64,000 nt of DNA from Tepidanaerobacter syntrophicus (GCF_001485475.2 NZ_DF977002.1:218426-282425); one strand, 5' to 3'. Shown: positions 23,346-34,086, counted from the first letter of the stretch. Program-made: numbers and translations. The notes: generated by a model from the letters alone, not told the origin.

Positions 23346-25055
23346 TTACATACGGTCGGGGGCACTGATGCCTAGTATGCTGAGAGCATTTTTTATAACC
23401 TGCTGAGCCGCCATTACCAGCAAAAGTCTTGCTGTGGTAAGGTCCTCATCATCTGTCAGTACTCTACATTTATTATAAAAGGAATGAAATACAGAGGCAA
23501 TCTCTTGAGAGTAAACCGTAATTCGGTATGGTGCAAGGTTGTCTGCCGCAAGCCTTATCTCACCGGGAAAATCAGCCATCTTTTTAATAAGATCTGTCTC
23601 TGCCTCTTCTGTAAGAAGCTCAAGATATTTGCTTATTTCTTCCTCGGAAAAATTATTTATATCGGGAATACCGACTCCCTGCTCTGCTGCCTGCCGCAGT
23701 ATACTGGATATTCGCGCATGGGCATACTGCACATAATATACAGGGTTGTCTTCTGATTGTTTTATTGCCAAATCCAGGTCAAAATCCAGATGAGTATCGG
23801 CACTTCTAAGGTTAAAGAAAAATCTGGCTGCATCTTTTCCTACTTCTTCTATGATATCGCTAAGGGTTACTGCCCGGCCTGTGCGCTTCGACATACGGGC
23901 TATTTCGCCGTTTCGGTAAAGCCTTACAAGCTGAATAATAATCACAGTAAGTTTGTCCGGATCATAGCCTAAGGCTTTAAGCGCCCCTTTCATCCTGGCT
24001 ACATGACCGTGGTGATCGGCTCCCCAGATATCTATCACCCAATCAAAACCCCTGTCGAATTTATTCTTGTGATAGGCAATGTCTGAGGCAAAATAGGTAG
24101 GCAGGCCGTTTGCTCGAATAAGCACTTCATCCTTCGCCTCGCCTAAGGCTGAAGCCTTAAACCACAATGCCCCGTCTTTTTCGTAGGTGTAGCCCTTTTT
24201 TGTAAGCTCGCTTATAACTTCATCTACTTTTCCGCTTTCATAAAGGCTCTGTTCGGAAAACCACACGTCAAAATGCACGCCAAAGGCTTCTAAATCTTCT
24301 TTCATGCGCTGGATATTCTTTTTTAGGGCATATTCTATAAAATAAGCTCTTCTGGTTTTAGAGTCCATATTTAAGAACCTGTCGCCTTCTTTTTCGATAA
24401 GTTCCTTCATATGCTCCGTTATATCTTCTCCATGATAGCCTCCCTCAGGTATTTCGGCGTCCTTGCCCAACAGCTGTAGGTAGCGGGCTTCAAGAGAAAG
24501 GCCGAAGTTTTCAATCTGATTGCCGGCATCATTTATGTAAAATTCCCTTGTAACATCATACCCCGTCATTTCAAGTATTGATGCCAGAGCATCGCCTAAA
24601 GCTGCTCCTCTGGCGTTTCCCATGTGCATGGGACCGGTGGGATTTGCGCTTACAAACTCCACTTGGACTTTTGTGCCCTTTCCTATGTTGCTTTTCCCAA
24701 AGTCTCTGCCGTATTTCAAAACATCATATATAACGGCATTTGCCCAAGTAGGCACAAGATAGAAGTTTATAAAGCCGGGGCCTGCTATCTCTACTTTTTC
24801 AATTAGAGGCTCCTTTTCCATATCTATTCTGTCTGCTATGATTTTGCCGATTTTTGCAGGCGCCATCCTAGCTTCCCTTGCAAGAATCATGGCAATATTT
24901 GAGGCAAAATCCCCATGTTCTTTGTCTTGCGGAACTTCCATGTAAAAGTCAGGTATATCTTTAACAGGTAGTGCGCCTTCTTCTATGGCTGCCTTTAAAG
25001 CAGATAAAATTGCATTCTTTAGTTTTTGCTGAACTTCTGTCTTTAGATCTTTCAT
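23346..25055 (-). CDS. argS: Arginyl-tRNA synthetase
   Basis: A 569-residue class I synthetase that charges tRNA-Arg. The start is ATG 25055 behind SD CAGGAGG; the frame extends to 25139 but that part covers the promoter. Domains in order are an N-terminal Arg-tRNA-synthetase additional domain (about 1-110), the catalytic core with the HIGH-type motif PTGPMHMGNARG, the MSKRTGRAVTL loop (KMSK equivalent) and the DALR anticodon-binding domain, ending AQQVIKNALSILGISAPDRM. Length and motifs are normal. It is a single gene downstream of the pyr operon with its own promoter. Confidence 0.95.
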   Translation of the reverse strand: MKDLKTEVQQKLKNAILSALKAAIEEGALPVKDIPDFYMEVPQDKEHGDFASNIAMILAREARMAPAKIGKIIADRIDMEKEPLIEKVEIAGPGFINFYLVPTWANAVIYDVLKYGRDFGKSNIGKGTKVQVEFVSANPTGPMHMGNARGAALGDALASILEMTGYDVTREFYINDAGNQIENFGLSLEARYLQLLGKDAEIPEGGYHGEDITEHMKELIEKEGDRFLNMDSKTRRAYFIEYALKKNIQRMKEDLEAFGVHFDVWFSEQSLYESGKVDEVISELTKKGYTYEKDGALWFKASALGEAKDEVLIRANGLPTYFASDIAYHKNKFDRGFDWVIDIWGADHHGHVARMKGALKALGYDPDKLTVIIIQLVRLYRNGEIARMSKRTGRAVTLSDIIEEVGKDAARFFFNLRSADTHLDFDLDLAIKQSEDNPVYYVQYAHARISSILRQAAEQGVGIPDINNFSEEEISKYLELLTEEAETDLIKKMADFPGEIRLAADNLAPYRITVYSQEIASVFHSFYNKCRVLTDDEDLTTARLLLVMAAQQVIKNALSILGISAPDRM

Positions 25056-25107
25056 AAAATCCTCCTGCAAAATGTGTTTCAATGGCAAAGCTAGTTTGCG
25101 CAAATAA

Positions 25108-25136
25108 ATTCTACCACTCAAAGATTCGAATTGCAA
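25108..25136 (-). promoter_or_regulatory. argS promoter
   Basis: TTGCAA (25136-25131), a 17-bp spacer and TAGAAT (25113-25108). It starts directly at the 3' end of pyrE, so argS need not depend on the pyr promoter. Confidence 0.65.
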
Positions 25137-25146
25137 CAAGCAGGCT

Positions 25147-25728
25147 TTATTGCTGCTTTTTTCTGCTGCCGGGCTTTTCTATGGGGATATTTTCTTTGCA
25201 CAGGGGGCATTCTTCAGGCAGGTAGGACTCTACCTCAAGGTTTAATGCATAATAAGCAGGCACCCCGAAATCCACCTTACCCCCGCTGCGGTCCACCAGT
25301 GCCGCAACAGCCGCTATATCTCCTTTAAGTTCCTTTACTACTGATATAACTTCTTTTACAGATCCTCCGGTAGTTACAACATCTTCTACCACAAGCACTT
25401 TTTCACCGGGCTTTATGGTAAATCCGCGGCGAAGAGCCATCTTTCCGTCCTCTCCTCTTTCCGTAAAAATCGCTCTGGCATCCAGCTGTCTTGCCATCTC
25501 ATAGGAAACTATAATTCCTCCCATGGCAGGTCCTATTACTGTCTGAATGCCCAGATCTTTTACATTTTCAGCGAGCTTTTTTACGACCTGCTCTGTAGCC
25601 TTCGGATATTGAAGAAGTTGGGCGCACTGCAGATATTTGTTGCTGTGGCGGCCGGAGGTCAGTAGAAAATGGCCGGTCTTAAGGACATCGGTCTCATAAA
25701 AAAGTTTTAATATCTCATCATCTGTCAT
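25147..25728 (-). CDS. pyrE: Orotate phosphoribosyltransferase
   Basis: A 193-residue type I phosphoribosyltransferase that makes orotidine 5'-phosphate from orotate and PRPP. ATG 25728 is chosen because SD AAAGGAG is 8 nt upstream; an in-frame start at 25746 overlaps that SD. The PRPP-binding motif [14 protein letters not shown] and the flexible loop [16 protein letters not shown] are intact. A short C-terminal tail has a Cys pair (CPLCK) and ends RKKQQ. It is the last gene of the pyrimidine operon. Confidence 0.95.
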   Translation of the reverse strand: MTDDEILKLFYETDVLKTGHFLLTSGRHSNKYLQCAQLLQYPKATEQVVKKLAENVKDLGIQTVIGPAMGGIIVSYEMARQLDARAIFTERGEDGKMALRRGFTIKPGEKVLVVEDVVTTGGSVKEVISVVKELKGDIAAVAALVDRSGGKVDFGVPAYYALNLEVESYLPEECPLCKENIPIEKPGSRKKQQ

Positions 25729-25790
25729 GAAAATTTCTCCTTTCAAATATGCCGATTTTTTGCTGCTTTTAATATATCATATCTTCACCT

Positions 25791-26486
25791 TTATTGAAAT
25801 AGCTTGCTAAGAGCATCGAGGGGATCTGCCGCAGCGGTAACCGGCCGCCCCACTACTATATAGTCCGCCCCTTTGTCTAAAGCCTGAGCCGGTGTCATTA
25901 TCCGCTTTTGATCGCCTGCTGCTGCCCAAGTCGGCCTTACACCCGGAGTCACTATGAGAAAGTCCTTTCCTACCGTCTCTCTTATAGCGGATATTTCTTT
26001 AGGAGATGCTACAACACCGTCAAGCCCTGCTTTTTTTGCAAGATATGCCAGAGTTTTTACTTGCTCCTTCGGCATCTTATCTATATTCATGGCTGCAAGA
26101 TCTTTTTCATCAAGACTTGTAAGCACTGTGATGGCAAGTAAAATTGGTTTTTTGCCACTCTGTGCGCCTTCTGCCGCTTCTTTTGCCTTTGTCATCATCT
26201 CCAGCCCTCCGGAAGCATGTACGTCAAGCATAAACGGGCCGGCGCTAATGCAGGATTTAACAGCGCCGGCTACTGTGTTTGGAATATCATGGAATTTTAA
26301 ATCTAAGAAAACCTTGCATCCTTCATCATTGATTTTTTTTACGATTTCAGGACCAGAGGCACAGAAAAGCTCTAATCCTACTTTAAAAACAGATATTTTA
26401 TCCTTTAAAAGCCTGACAATATCAAGGGCCTTTCTGTCATCCGGCGTATCTAAAGCTATGATAACCTTATTATAGTCGTAGGTCAT
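25791..26486 (-). CDS. pyrF: Orotidine 5'-phosphate decarboxylase
   Basis: A 231-residue class I TIM-barrel decarboxylase producing UMP. The catalytic DxKxxD stretch is visible in FLDLKFHDIPNTV, and the phosphate loop in TPGVRP and GADYIVVGRPVT. SD AAAGGAGG precedes ATG 26486. It sits between pyrD and pyrE in the operon with 23-bp and 62-bp gaps. Confidence 0.95.
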   Translation of the reverse strand: MTYDYNKVIIALDTPDDRKALDIVRLLKDKISVFKVGLELFCASGPEIVKKINDEGCKVFLDLKFHDIPNTVAGAVKSCISAGPFMLDVHASGGLEMMTKAKEAAEGAQSGKKPILLAITVLTSLDEKDLAAMNIDKMPKEQVKTLAYLAKKAGLDGVVASPKEISAIRETVGKDFLIVTPGVRPTWAAAGDQKRIMTPAQALDKGADYIVVGRPVTAAADPLDALSKLFQ

Positions 26487-26509
26487 AAATAACTGCCTCC
26501 TTTAAAATA

Positions 26510-27442
26510 CTAAATATTGTTTTTACCGTTCCTTGCAGCTCCGATTAAACTTTCCATAGATTGACCTTTCATTTTAACATAGGATTTTATGCCTTCTATA
26601 ATTTCAAGAGGAGCAGTAGGATTTACAAAATTTGCGGTGCCTACGGCCACTGCTGTTGCACCTGCCAAAATAAATTCTACCGCATCTTGCCATGTAGTTA
26701 TGCCGCCCATCCCTATAACAGGCACATCTACTGCATCGCACACTTCCCAAACCATTCGAAGCGCTATAGGTTTTACTGCAGGTCCTGATAGGCCTGCAAA
26801 TGTTCTTGAGAATACAGGCTGCTGTTTATCAATGTCTATTGCCGCGCCAACAATGGTGTTTATAAGGGAAAGTGCGTCTGCTCCTGCGGATACTGCGGCT
26901 TTTGCTATTTCCTGAATATGGGTCACATTTGGAGAAAGTTTGGCTATTATGGGAAGATTTGTGGCTTTTCTCACGGCTTCTATTACTTCAAAGGCGCTTT
27001 TTGGATCCTGGCCGAATGCAAGGCCGCCTTTTTCTACATTGGGGCAAGAGATGTTCACCTCTAATGCCGCAAGTTTTTTTAAAGTCGAAAGTTTTTCTGC
27101 AGTTTCCTGATATTCTTCAATCGTATCACCGTCGATATTGGCGATTACCGGAATGCTGAGCTTAGAAAGATAAGGCCATTCTTCTTCTATAAACTTTTCT
27201 ACGCCGGGATTTTCAAGCCCCACAGAGTTTAGCATACCGGCAGGAGTCTCCCATATGCGGGGAGGCGGGTTTCCCTCCTTAGGAAGAAGGGTAAGGCCCT
27301 TTGTCACAAGGGCCCCAAGTTTATTTACATCATAAAAATCCCCATACTCCCTGCCAAATCCAAATGTCCCCGATGCTGTCATCACAGGATTTTGTATTGT
27401 AATTCCTGCTATATTGACACTTATATCAATACTATCCTTCAT
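26510..27442 (-). CDS. pyrD: Dihydroorotate dehydrogenase, class 1B catalytic subunit
   Basis: A 310-residue FMN TIM-barrel enzyme that oxidises dihydroorotate. ISCPNVEKGG carries the catalytic cysteine of class 1 enzymes, and FGFGREYGDF and PGVRP-like SLINTIVGAAIDI are in place. Because pyrK lies directly upstream, this is the class 1B heterotetramer that passes electrons to NAD+ through PyrK. The gap to pyrK is 12 bp. It acts in the cytosol. Confidence 0.95.
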   Translation of the reverse strand: MKDSIDISVNIAGITIQNPVMTASGTFGFGREYGDFYDVNKLGALVTKGLTLLPKEGNPPPRIWETPAGMLNSVGLENPGVEKFIEEEWPYLSKLSIPVIANIDGDTIEEYQETAEKLSTLKKLAALEVNISCPNVEKGGLAFGQDPKSAFEVIEAVRKATNLPIIAKLSPNVTHIQEIAKAAVSAGADALSLINTIVGAAIDIDKQQPVFSRTFAGLSGPAVKPIALRMVWEVCDAVDVPVIGMGGITTWQDAVEFILAGATAVAVGTANFVNPTAPLEIIEGIKSYVKMKGQSMESLIGAARNGKNNI

Positions 27443-27454
27443 TTAGATTCTCCT

Positions 27455-28252
27455 TTAGCAAAGTTCTACTTCGCAAGCCTTAAAAACCGGACCATCCTTA
27501 CAGACCTTTTTGTATCCGCCGAAAGAAGATTTTACCGAGCACCCCAGGCATGCTCCTACGCCGCAGGCCATGCGCTGTTCCAGGGAAAGATACGCCAAAA
27601 TATTTTCCCGCTGAGTAATTTCCTTTATCTTTACCAGCAGAGGTTTGGGACCACAGGCATATATGATGGGGGGTGCGGCATTTTTCCAACTTTTAAGCAG
27701 ATTTTCTAATATATCAGTAGGAAACCCCTTGTATCCGAAACTTCCGTCATCAGTTGTAATTGACAAGTTTATACCCGGGCACTTTAGATAATCTGTTCCA
27801 AAAATTTCACTTTCAGTTGTAAAGCCTAAGATAACAGAAGCGCTGCTATTGCTTTTTAAAGCGATTTTTTTTGCAAGATATAAAATAGGTGCTGTGCCGA
27901 TGCCTCCTGCGATTATGATAGGATATGAGTCTTTAGGAGGCATGTAAAATCCGTTTCCCAAAGGGCCTATAATGTCCGCTTTTTCGCCGGGAAGTTTTTC
28001 GGAAAGAAGCTTCGTGCCTTCTCCTACTACCCTGTATATTATATCTATCCGGCCATTTTTTTCATCAGCATCTGCTATACTTATAGGTCGTCGAAGGAGA
28101 GGGGCAAGGGCTTGAGAGCAGCGAATGTGGAGAAACTGGCCGGGCTCTGCTGTTTTTGCTATATCAGGCGCTTCAAGCTTCATATTATAAATTCCCGGCG
28201 CTATTTCTGTGTTTTGCACAATTGGCGCCATTAACACAACAGGTTTTCTCAA
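27455..28252 (-). CDS. pyrK: Dihydroorotate dehydrogenase electron transfer subunit
   Basis: A 265-residue FAD and 2Fe-2S protein that links PyrD to NAD+. TTG 28252 is chosen because SD AAGGA lies 8 nt before it; the longer frame to 28303 overlaps carB. ATG 28231 (MAPIVQ) is the alternative. The FAD-binding RRPISIAD motif, the NAD-binding GGIGTAPI motif and the cluster ligands in CGVGACLGCSVK plus a later VCKDGPVF are all present. It follows carB by 34 bp. Confidence 0.92.
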   Translation of the reverse strand: MRKPVVLMAPIVQNTEIAPGIYNMKLEAPDIAKTAEPGQFLHIRCSQALAPLLRRPISIADADEKNGRIDIIYRVVGEGTKLLSEKLPGEKADIIGPLGNGFYMPPKDSYPIIIAGGIGTAPILYLAKKIALKSNSSASVILGFTTESEIFGTDYLKCPGINLSITTDDGSFGYKGFPTDILENLLKSWKNAAPPIIYACGPKPLLVKIKEITQRENILAYLSLEQRMACGVGACLGCSVKSSFGGYKKVCKDGPVFKACEVELC

Positions 28253-28286
28253 GTTAATGTTCCTTTCCTTTGTGATATTTCGGTTT

Positions 28287-31200
28287 TTAGGTAAGGGGCA
28301 CACAGTGAACCGATGTAGACTCTATTACTTCATATAGCGCCCATGCAGTGTCAAGAGAGGTAAGGCACGGAATTCCGTCTTCCGCTGCCGCTCTCCTTAT
28401 TTTAAACCCGTCTCTTTGAGGAGCCTTGCCTCGAGTCAGGGTATTTATTATCATGTCAATTTTGTTTTCCCGAATTAGGTCGATTATATTCGGAGAACCT
28501 TCTTCTACCTTATTCACCACTTCTACCGGGACTCCTGCCGCTTCCAGCGCCTTTGCCGTTCCGCTGGTGGCGTATATTTTAAAGCCCAGCTGCCAGAATT
28601 TCTTGATGAGTTCTACTGCTTCTTCTTTATCTCGGTCTGCAATGGTTGCAAGTATTGCTCCATCGGTGGGAACCGTAATGCCGGAGGCAATAAATGCCTT
28701 GTAAAGTGCTTTTTCAAAAGTCTTCTCCATGCCCAAAACCTCACCGGTAGACTTCATTTCAGGGCCCAGGGAAGGCTCCACCATCCGCAGTTTGGAGAAG
28801 GAAAACACAGGAGCTTTTACTGCAACAAAGTCAGGCCTCGGCGGCATAAGCCCGCCTTTATAGCCAAAGTCGGCAAGGGTTGCTCCCAGGGCTATTTTAG
28901 TTGCTATATTCACCATCGGAACATTAGTTATCTTGCTCATGTATGGAACAGTGCGGCTTGAACGAGGATTTACCTCTATTATATAAACATCGTCGTCTTC
29001 TACTACAAATTGGATGTTTATCAGGCCTTTTACAGAAAGTCTCAGTGCTATCCTAGTAGTATAATCTACAATCTTTTCTACGGCTTTAGGGCTTAGGGTC
29101 CTGTGGGGATAAACAGCTATGCTGTCTCCGGAATGAATACCTGCCCGCTCTATATGCTCCATTATACCCGGAATCAGGACTTCCTTACCGTCGCAGACTG
29201 CATCTACTTCTGTTTCAGTGCCTGCTATATATCGGTCAAGGAGTACCGGTTTTTCGCTGGAAGCTTCAACGGCGTTTTCCATGTAGCTTTTCAGCTCATC
29301 CATGTTATCAACTATTTCCATAGCCCTGCCTCCAAGCACATATGAAGGCCTTACAAGCAGCGGAAAACCTATTTCTCCCGCTTTAGCCAAGGCTTCTTCT
29401 ACGCTTCTTGCGGTTACCGCCTTTGGTCTGGGTATGCCCAGTTCGTTTAAAAGGGCGTCAAACTTCTCCCTATCCTCTGCAAGGTCTATGGATTTTACGC
29501 TGGTGCCAAAAATTTTTACGCCATGATTTTCCAGGGGTGCCGCAAGATTTATAGCGGTCTGGCCTCCAAACTGAACTATCACCCCAAGGGGTTTTTCCCT
29601 GTCGATTATTGAAAGCACATCCTCAATATGCAGAGGTTCGAAATAAAGTCTGTCGGCAGTATTAAAGTCAGTGCTGACTGTTTCCGGGTTGTTGTTGATT
29701 ATGACAGTTCTGCAGCCTGCCTCTTTAGCTGCCCATACAGCATGGACTGAGCAGTAGTCAAATTCTATGCCCTGTCCTATGCGTATCGGGCCGGAACCTA
29801 TAATGATAACAGGCGGCTTTTCTTGGGTATAGTCCCTGTCAGGGCTTTCAAAGGATGAATAGAAGTAGGGCAGCGCTTTTGTATCTTCGAAGGGGCAGGT
29901 CTTTACCGCCCTATATGAAGGAAGGACGCTGTTTTTGTCTCTCAATGATTCAATCTCTTCTTCAGTTTTGCCGGTAATCTCAGATATTAGCTTATCGGGA
30001 AACTGCATGGCTTTTGCTTCTTTTAAAAGCTTAGGCGAAAGTTCTTCTTTTGTAAGTTTTTCTTCCATAGAAATTATATTTTTTATCTTTTCAAGAAAAA
30101 ATTTGTCTATTTTGCTAAGATCCTGTATTTCTTCGACGCTCAGCCCTCTTCTCAGCCCTTCAGCTACTGCATATAGCCGCTCGTCTGTAGGATTTTGAAT
30201 TTTGTCTTTTAAAGCTTCGATATCGGCGTATTTAAGATTTTTTAGCGACAAGCCCATAATCCCCTGCTCTAATGACCGTATCGCTTTCATTAAGGCTCCT
30301 TCTAAGTTTGTATCAATAGCCATTACTTCTCCCGTAGCTTTCATCTGAGTACCTAAAGAGCGATCGGCGTAGCTGAATTTATCAAAGGGCCAGCGGGGAA
30401 CTTTTACAACAACATAATCTACCACAGGCTCATAATAAGCGCTGCCGCAGCCGTTTACTGGATTTTTTATCTCATCTAAGCAAAGCCCTGTTGCAATCTT
30501 AGTAGTTATCTTGGCTATTGGATAGCCTGCGGCTTTTGACGCCAAGGCGCTTGAGCGGCTGACTCTTGGGTTTACTTCTATGACATAATAATTGCCGGAA
30601 GCAGAATCCAATGCAAACTGGATATTGCATCCTCCTTCAATTCCCAATGCCCTGATTATTTTAAATGAGGCATCCTTTAGCATTTTATATTCATCTCGAG
30701 TCAGAGTTTGAGTAGGTGCCACTACTATGCTGTCACCGGTATGGACTCCTACCGGATCTATATTTTCCATATCGCAGATACAGATACACTGGTCTTTTCT
30801 ATCCCTTATAACTTCAAATTCTATTTCTTTCATACCTAAAAGACTTTTTTCCAAAAGTACTTGATGAATTCGGCTAAGTCTGAGACCGTGATGGGTTATT
30901 TCCAAAAGTTCTTCTTCAGTGCGGGCTATGCCTCCTCCTGTGCCGCCAAGGGTATATGCAGGCCGGACTATAAGGGGGAGGCCGGCTTCTTTGGCAAAGT
31001 CAATAGCTTCTTCAACGCTGTGCACTATGCGGCTGTCAGGCACCGGTTCGCCTATTTCTTCCATGAGGTTTTTGAACAGCTCTCGATCTTCAGCCTTTTT
31101 AATTGAACCAAGGGGCGTTCCCAGCAGTCTTACGCCCTCTCTGTCTAAAATACCTTTTTCCGCAAGTTCTACTGCCATGTTAAGGCCTACTTGACCGCCG

Positions 31201-31469
31201 AGGGTCGCCAACAGGCCATCAGGCTTTTCCATTCTCAAAACTTTTGCGGCAAATTCCGGTGTAATTGGTTCTACATAGACCTTGTCGGCTATATGGGAAT
31301 CAGTCATTATTGTGGCAGGGTTACTGTTTATTAATACAACTTCCAAGCCTTCTTCTTTTAAGGAAAGGCATGCTTGTGTGCCTGCGTAGTCAAACTCTGC
31401 AGCCTGTCCTATTATGATAGGGCCGGAACCTATCACCATTACTTTTTTTATACTCTTATCTTTAGGCAT
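28287..31469 (-). CDS. carB: Carbamoyl phosphate synthase large subunit
   Basis: A 1060-residue synthase with two homologous ATP-grasp halves: [20 protein letters not shown] near the start, then [17 protein letters not shown] near residue 550, and a C-terminal allosteric domain (about 930-1060). It makes carbamoyl phosphate from bicarbonate, ammonia and two ATP. Normally a glutaminase subunit, CarA, supplies the ammonia, but no carA is present anywhere in the window. In this operon pyrC is immediately upstream where carA would usually be. SD AAAGGAG precedes ATG 31469. A separate candidate promoter lies upstream. Confidence 0.95.
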   Translation of the reverse strand: MPKDKSIKKVMVIGSGPIIIGQAAEFDYAGTQACLSLKEEGLEVVLINSNPATIMTDSHIADKVYVEPITPEFAAKVLRMEKPDGLLATLGGQVGLNMAVELAEKGILDREGVRLLGTPLGSIKKAEDRELFKNLMEEIGEPVPDSRIVHSVEEAIDFAKEAGLPLIVRPAYTLGGTGGGIARTEEELLEITHHGLRLSRIHQVLLEKSLLGMKEIEFEVIRDRKDQCICICDMENIDPVGVHTGDSIVVAPTQTLTRDEYKMLKDASFKIIRALGIEGGCNIQFALDSASGNYYVIEVNPRVSRSSALASKAAGYPIAKITTKIATGLCLDEIKNPVNGCGSAYYEPVVDYVVVKVPRWPFDKFSYADRSLGTQMKATGEVMAIDTNLEGALMKAIRSLEQGIMGLSLKNLKYADIEALKDKIQNPTDERLYAVAEGLRRGLSVEEIQDLSKIDKFFLEKIKNIISMEEKLTKEELSPKLLKEAKAMQFPDKLISEITGKTEEEIESLRDKNSVLPSYRAVKTCPFEDTKALPYFYSSFESPDRDYTQEKPPVIIIGSGPIRIGQGIEFDYCSVHAVWAAKEAGCRTVIINNNPETVSTDFNTADRLYFEPLHIEDVLSIIDREKPLGVIVQFGGQTAINLAAPLENHGVKIFGTSVKSIDLAEDREKFDALLNELGIPRPKAVTARSVEEALAKAGEIGFPLLVRPSYVLGGRAMEIVDNMDELKSYMENAVEASSEKPVLLDRYIAGTETEVDAVCDGKEVLIPGIMEHIERAGIHSGDSIAVYPHRTLSPKAVEKIVDYTTRIALRLSVKGLINIQFVVEDDDVYIIEVNPRSSRTVPYMSKITNVPMVNIATKIALGATLADFGYKGGLMPPRPDFVAVKAPVFSFSKLRMVEPSLGPEMKSTGEVLGMEKTFEKALYKAFIASGITVPTDGAILATIADRDKEEAVELIKKFWQLGFKIYATSGTAKALEAAGVPVEVVNKVEEGSPNIIDLIRENKIDMIINTLTRGKAPQRDGFKIRRAAAEDGIPCLTSLDTAWALYEVIESTSVHCVPLT

Positions 31470-31532
31470 GAAAAAATCTCCTTTCGTAAAGCCGGTTAAA
31501 CTTACATATAGTATATTTATTCATTTTATTGT

Positions 31533-31562
31533 ATTTTAACACCTAAATAATCAGATGGTCAA
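31533..31562 (-). promoter_or_regulatory. Candidate internal promoter before carB
   Basis: TTGACC (31562-31557), an 18-bp spacer and TAAAAT (31538-31533). It lies in the 100-bp pyrC-carB gap, the only long gap in the operon, so carB-pyrKDFE might be transcribed apart from the PyrR-controlled part. Confidence 0.5.
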
Positions 31563-31569
31563 TCTATTT

Positions 31570-32865
31570 TTATGAATAATTATGCATAGTCTCATCAGTA
31601 TAAGTTATTTTGCCGTCCATTAGTGTCATGACCGCTTTACCCTTCAGCTTCCATCCGTCAAAAGGTGTATTCCTCCCTTTTGAGAAAAATTTGTTTTTGT
31701 CCACGGTCCACTCAAGATTCGGGTCTATTACTGTAATATCCGCAGCGCTTCCTATTTTTAGTGTGCCTCCCTCGATGCCTAATACTGCAGCAGGACCTGC
31801 TGTCATCTTATAAATTGCAGTAGAAAGGTTCACACCGGCTTTTTCTACAACATGAGTCAGAATAAGGCCTAAGGATGTTTCAAGACCTACAATCCCAAAA
31901 GCCGCCTTGTCAAATTCCACGTCTTTTTCGTCTATGTGGTGTGGGGCATGATCTGTAACTATCGCATCAATCGTGCCGTCTTTTAATCCTTCTATCAGCG
32001 CTTCTGTATCTTCTTTTGTTCTAAGCGGCGGGTTGACTTTCGCATTTGTGTTGTATCCCATAGCTGCATCTTCAGTAAGTATGAGATGATGCGGCGTAGC
32101 CTCGCACGTTACCTTAACGCCTATGCTTTTTGCCCTTCTTACTAGCTCTACCGAACCTTTGGTGCTTACATGGGCTATATGAACAGCAACCCCCATTTCT
32201 TTTGCAATAAGGATATTTCTTGCCACCATTATTTCTTCGGCACATGCAGGAATTCCGCTAAGGCCTAAAAGTGTGGAAATATAGCCTTCATTTATCTGGC
32301 CTCCTTCGAAAAGCGCCGAATCTTCACAGTGGTCTATGATTATTTTGTCAAAGGCAGAAGCGTAAACCATGGCTTTTCTCATAAGGGAGCTGTCGGATAC
32401 AGGTTTTCCGTCATCAGAAAATGCCACAGCGCCGCAAGAAGCCATATCTCCTATTTCTGCAATTTCTCTGCCTTCTTGTCCCTTTGATACACAGCCTATA
32501 GGTAAAAGCTTTATTTTGCCTATAGAAGCCGCCCTTGATTTTACATATTCAACAAGGGCCGCATTGTCTATTGGCGGGTTTGTGTTGGGCATGCAGGCAA
32601 CTGAAGTAAATCCTCCTGCTGCAGCGCTCATACTGCCGGATTCAATGTCTTCCTTATATTCATAGCCCGGCTCCCTAAAATGCACATGCATATCTATAAG
32701 GCCGGGGGTTACTATCATGCCTGAAAGCTCTATTATCTCTGCCCCGCTTATATCTATATTGCCGCCTATGTCAGCAATGCGGCCGTCAGCGATTAGTATA
32801 TCCTTTTTAGAGTCCAAATTTTGAAGCGGGTCTATTACCCTTGCGTTTTTTAAAAGCTTTTTCAT
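31570..32865 (-). CDS. pyrC: Dihydroorotase (type I)
   Basis: A 431-residue amidohydrolase that closes carbamoyl aspartate to dihydroorotate. Metal-site motifs are visible as DMHVHFREPG near residue 60, DHCEDSALF, HIAHVSTKG and TDHAPHH. ATG 32865 overlaps the pyrB stop as TAATG, so translation is coupled. Length is typical of the bacterial PyrC type I group. Confidence 0.95.
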   Translation of the reverse strand: MKKLLKNARVIDPLQNLDSKKDILIADGRIADIGGNIDISGAEIIELSGMIVTPGLIDMHVHFREPGYEYKEDIESGSMSAAAGGFTSVACMPNTNPPIDNAALVEYVKSRAASIGKIKLLPIGCVSKGQEGREIAEIGDMASCGAVAFSDDGKPVSDSSLMRKAMVYASAFDKIIIDHCEDSALFEGGQINEGYISTLLGLSGIPACAEEIMVARNILIAKEMGVAVHIAHVSTKGSVELVRRAKSIGVKVTCEATPHHLILTEDAAMGYNTNAKVNPPLRTKEDTEALIEGLKDGTIDAIVTDHAPHHIDEKDVEFDKAAFGIVGLETSLGLILTHVVEKAGVNLSTAIYKMTAGPAAVLGIEGGTLKIGSAADITVIDPNLEWTVDKNKFFSKGRNTPFDGWKLKGKAVMTLMDGKITYTDETMHNYS

Positions 32866-33785
32866 TATCGGCTTCCCCCTATCAGGTGGTATAGAACTGA
32901 CATGCGCACTGCAACACCATTTTTTACCTGTTCATTTATCATGGATTGACTGCCGTCGATTACGTCTGAAGTAAGCTCGATTCCCCGATTTACCGGTCCC
33001 GGATGCAATAAAAGAGCGTCAGATTTTGCAAGGGCTAATTTATCCCTATTCAGTCCGAAAAACTTGCAATATTCTCGCACTGTAGGGAAAAGACCCTTTT
33101 TCTGACGCTCTAACTGTAATCTTAATGCCATTACCACATCTGCATCCTTCACTGCTTCCTCTAATGTGGGAACAACTTTTGCTCCCGTTTTTTCTATATC
33201 TTTCGGTATTAGGGTAGAAGGACCTGTTACATAAACATCTGAACCCATTTTTGTAAAGCCGAAAATGTTGGAACGAGCTACCCTGCTGTATAGTATATCT
33301 CCAAAAATGGCGACTTTAAGGCCTGAAAGCGTGCCCTTTTTCTCTCTAACTGTCATCATGTCAAGAAGGGCTTGGGTGGGATGTTCATGGGTGCCGTCTC
33401 CGGCGTTTATAACGGATGCCTTGACATAATTTGAAATATATTCTGCAGCTCCCGATGAGCTGTGTCTGATAACTACTGCATCAATGCCCATCATTTCTAA
33501 GGTTTTCACAGTATCTTTTAAAGTTTCACCTTTTTGGACACTGCTTCCTGAGGAGGAAAAATTGATAGTGTCGGCACTTAAATACTTACCGGCAAGTTCA
33601 AAGGAAGTGCGGGTTCTGGTGCTCGGTTCATAAAACAAATTAACTATTGACTTCCCACGAAGGGTGGGGACTTTCTTGACATCTCTGTCGATGATTTCTT
33701 TGAAGGAATCAGCCGTATCTAAAATAACTTCAATATCTGATTTCTCTACATATTCCAAACCTAGGAGATGTTTTTTGCTGAACAT
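32865..33785 (-). CDS. pyrB: Aspartate carbamoyltransferase catalytic subunit
   Basis: A 306-residue carbamoyltransferase, first committed step of pyrimidine synthesis. The carbamoyl phosphate motif [13 protein letters not shown] and the HPTQALLDM segment are intact. No regulatory subunit gene (pyrI) is present, as usual in Gram-positives where PyrR controls transcription. The start ATG 33785 follows an SD GAGGGAGG. It is the first gene of the operon behind the attenuator. Confidence 0.95.
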   Translation of the reverse strand: MFSKKHLLGLEYVEKSDIEVILDTADSFKEIIDRDVKKVPTLRGKSIVNLFYEPSTRTRTSFELAGKYLSADTINFSSSGSSVQKGETLKDTVKTLEMMGIDAVVIRHSSSGAAEYISNYVKASVINAGDGTHEHPTQALLDMMTVREKKGTLSGLKVAIFGDILYSRVARSNIFGFTKMGSDVYVTGPSTLIPKDIEKTGAKVVPTLEEAVKDADVVMALRLQLERQKKGLFPTVREYCKFFGLNRDKLALAKSDALLLHPGPVNRGIELTSDVIDGSQSMINEQVKNGVAVRMSVLYHLIGGSR

Positions 33786-33806
33786 AAAGCGCCTCCCTCT
33801 ATGATT

Positions 33807-33840
33807 TTTAAAAAAACCCTGTCCGCAAGGGGCAGGGTTT
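33807..33840 (-). terminator. Terminator of the pyr attenuator
   Basis: AAACCCTGCCCC, a TTGC loop, GGACAGGGTTT and a T7 tract on the minus strand, ending about 20 nt before pyrB. Confidence 0.9.
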
Positions 33841-33985
33841 GGTTTTTGTCGCTGTATTTTAGTCGGGACAGTAATTTTGGCTTTTAAAAAGCCTTTTCCC
33901 CAGCAGGAAAAGGCACTTTTGTCCCCAGTTTAAAAATGCGCCTAACCTTGCCGGCCTCTCTGGACCAGATTTAAAGGTGCTTGCA
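33841..33985 (-). promoter_or_regulatory. PyrR-binding attenuator leader of the pyr operon
   Basis: CTGGTCCAGAGAGGCCGG (33968-33951 on the minus strand) contains the TCCAGAGAGG loop bound by PyrR in the anti-antiterminator of Bacillus-type pyr leaders. The segment GGGGACAAAAGTGCCTTTTC and a further GGAAAAGGC stem follow, and the terminator sits at 33807-33840. UMP-bound PyrR should therefore stop transcription before pyrB. pyrR itself is not in the window. Confidence 0.85.
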
Positions 33986-34009
33986 TTCGATTTGTTTTTT
34001 ACTTGCTCT

Positions 34010-34038
34010 ACTATACCACAGCCGAATAACCTTGTCAA
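34010..34038 (-). promoter_or_regulatory. pyr operon promoter
   Basis: TTGACA (34038-34033), a 17-bp spacer and TATAGT (34015-34010) with an upstream TG. It gives a leader of about 220 nt up to pyrB, holding the PyrR attenuator. Confidence 0.85.
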
Positions 34039-34086
34039 ACAAAAATTATTGCCAAAAACGGGTAGAAAAATAAAAGAAATTCTGTA

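Noticed and set aside
26561-27159. Plus-strand open frames inside the pyr genes
   Set aside because: These lie opposite well-supported coding regions with no SD or domain and are frame shadows.
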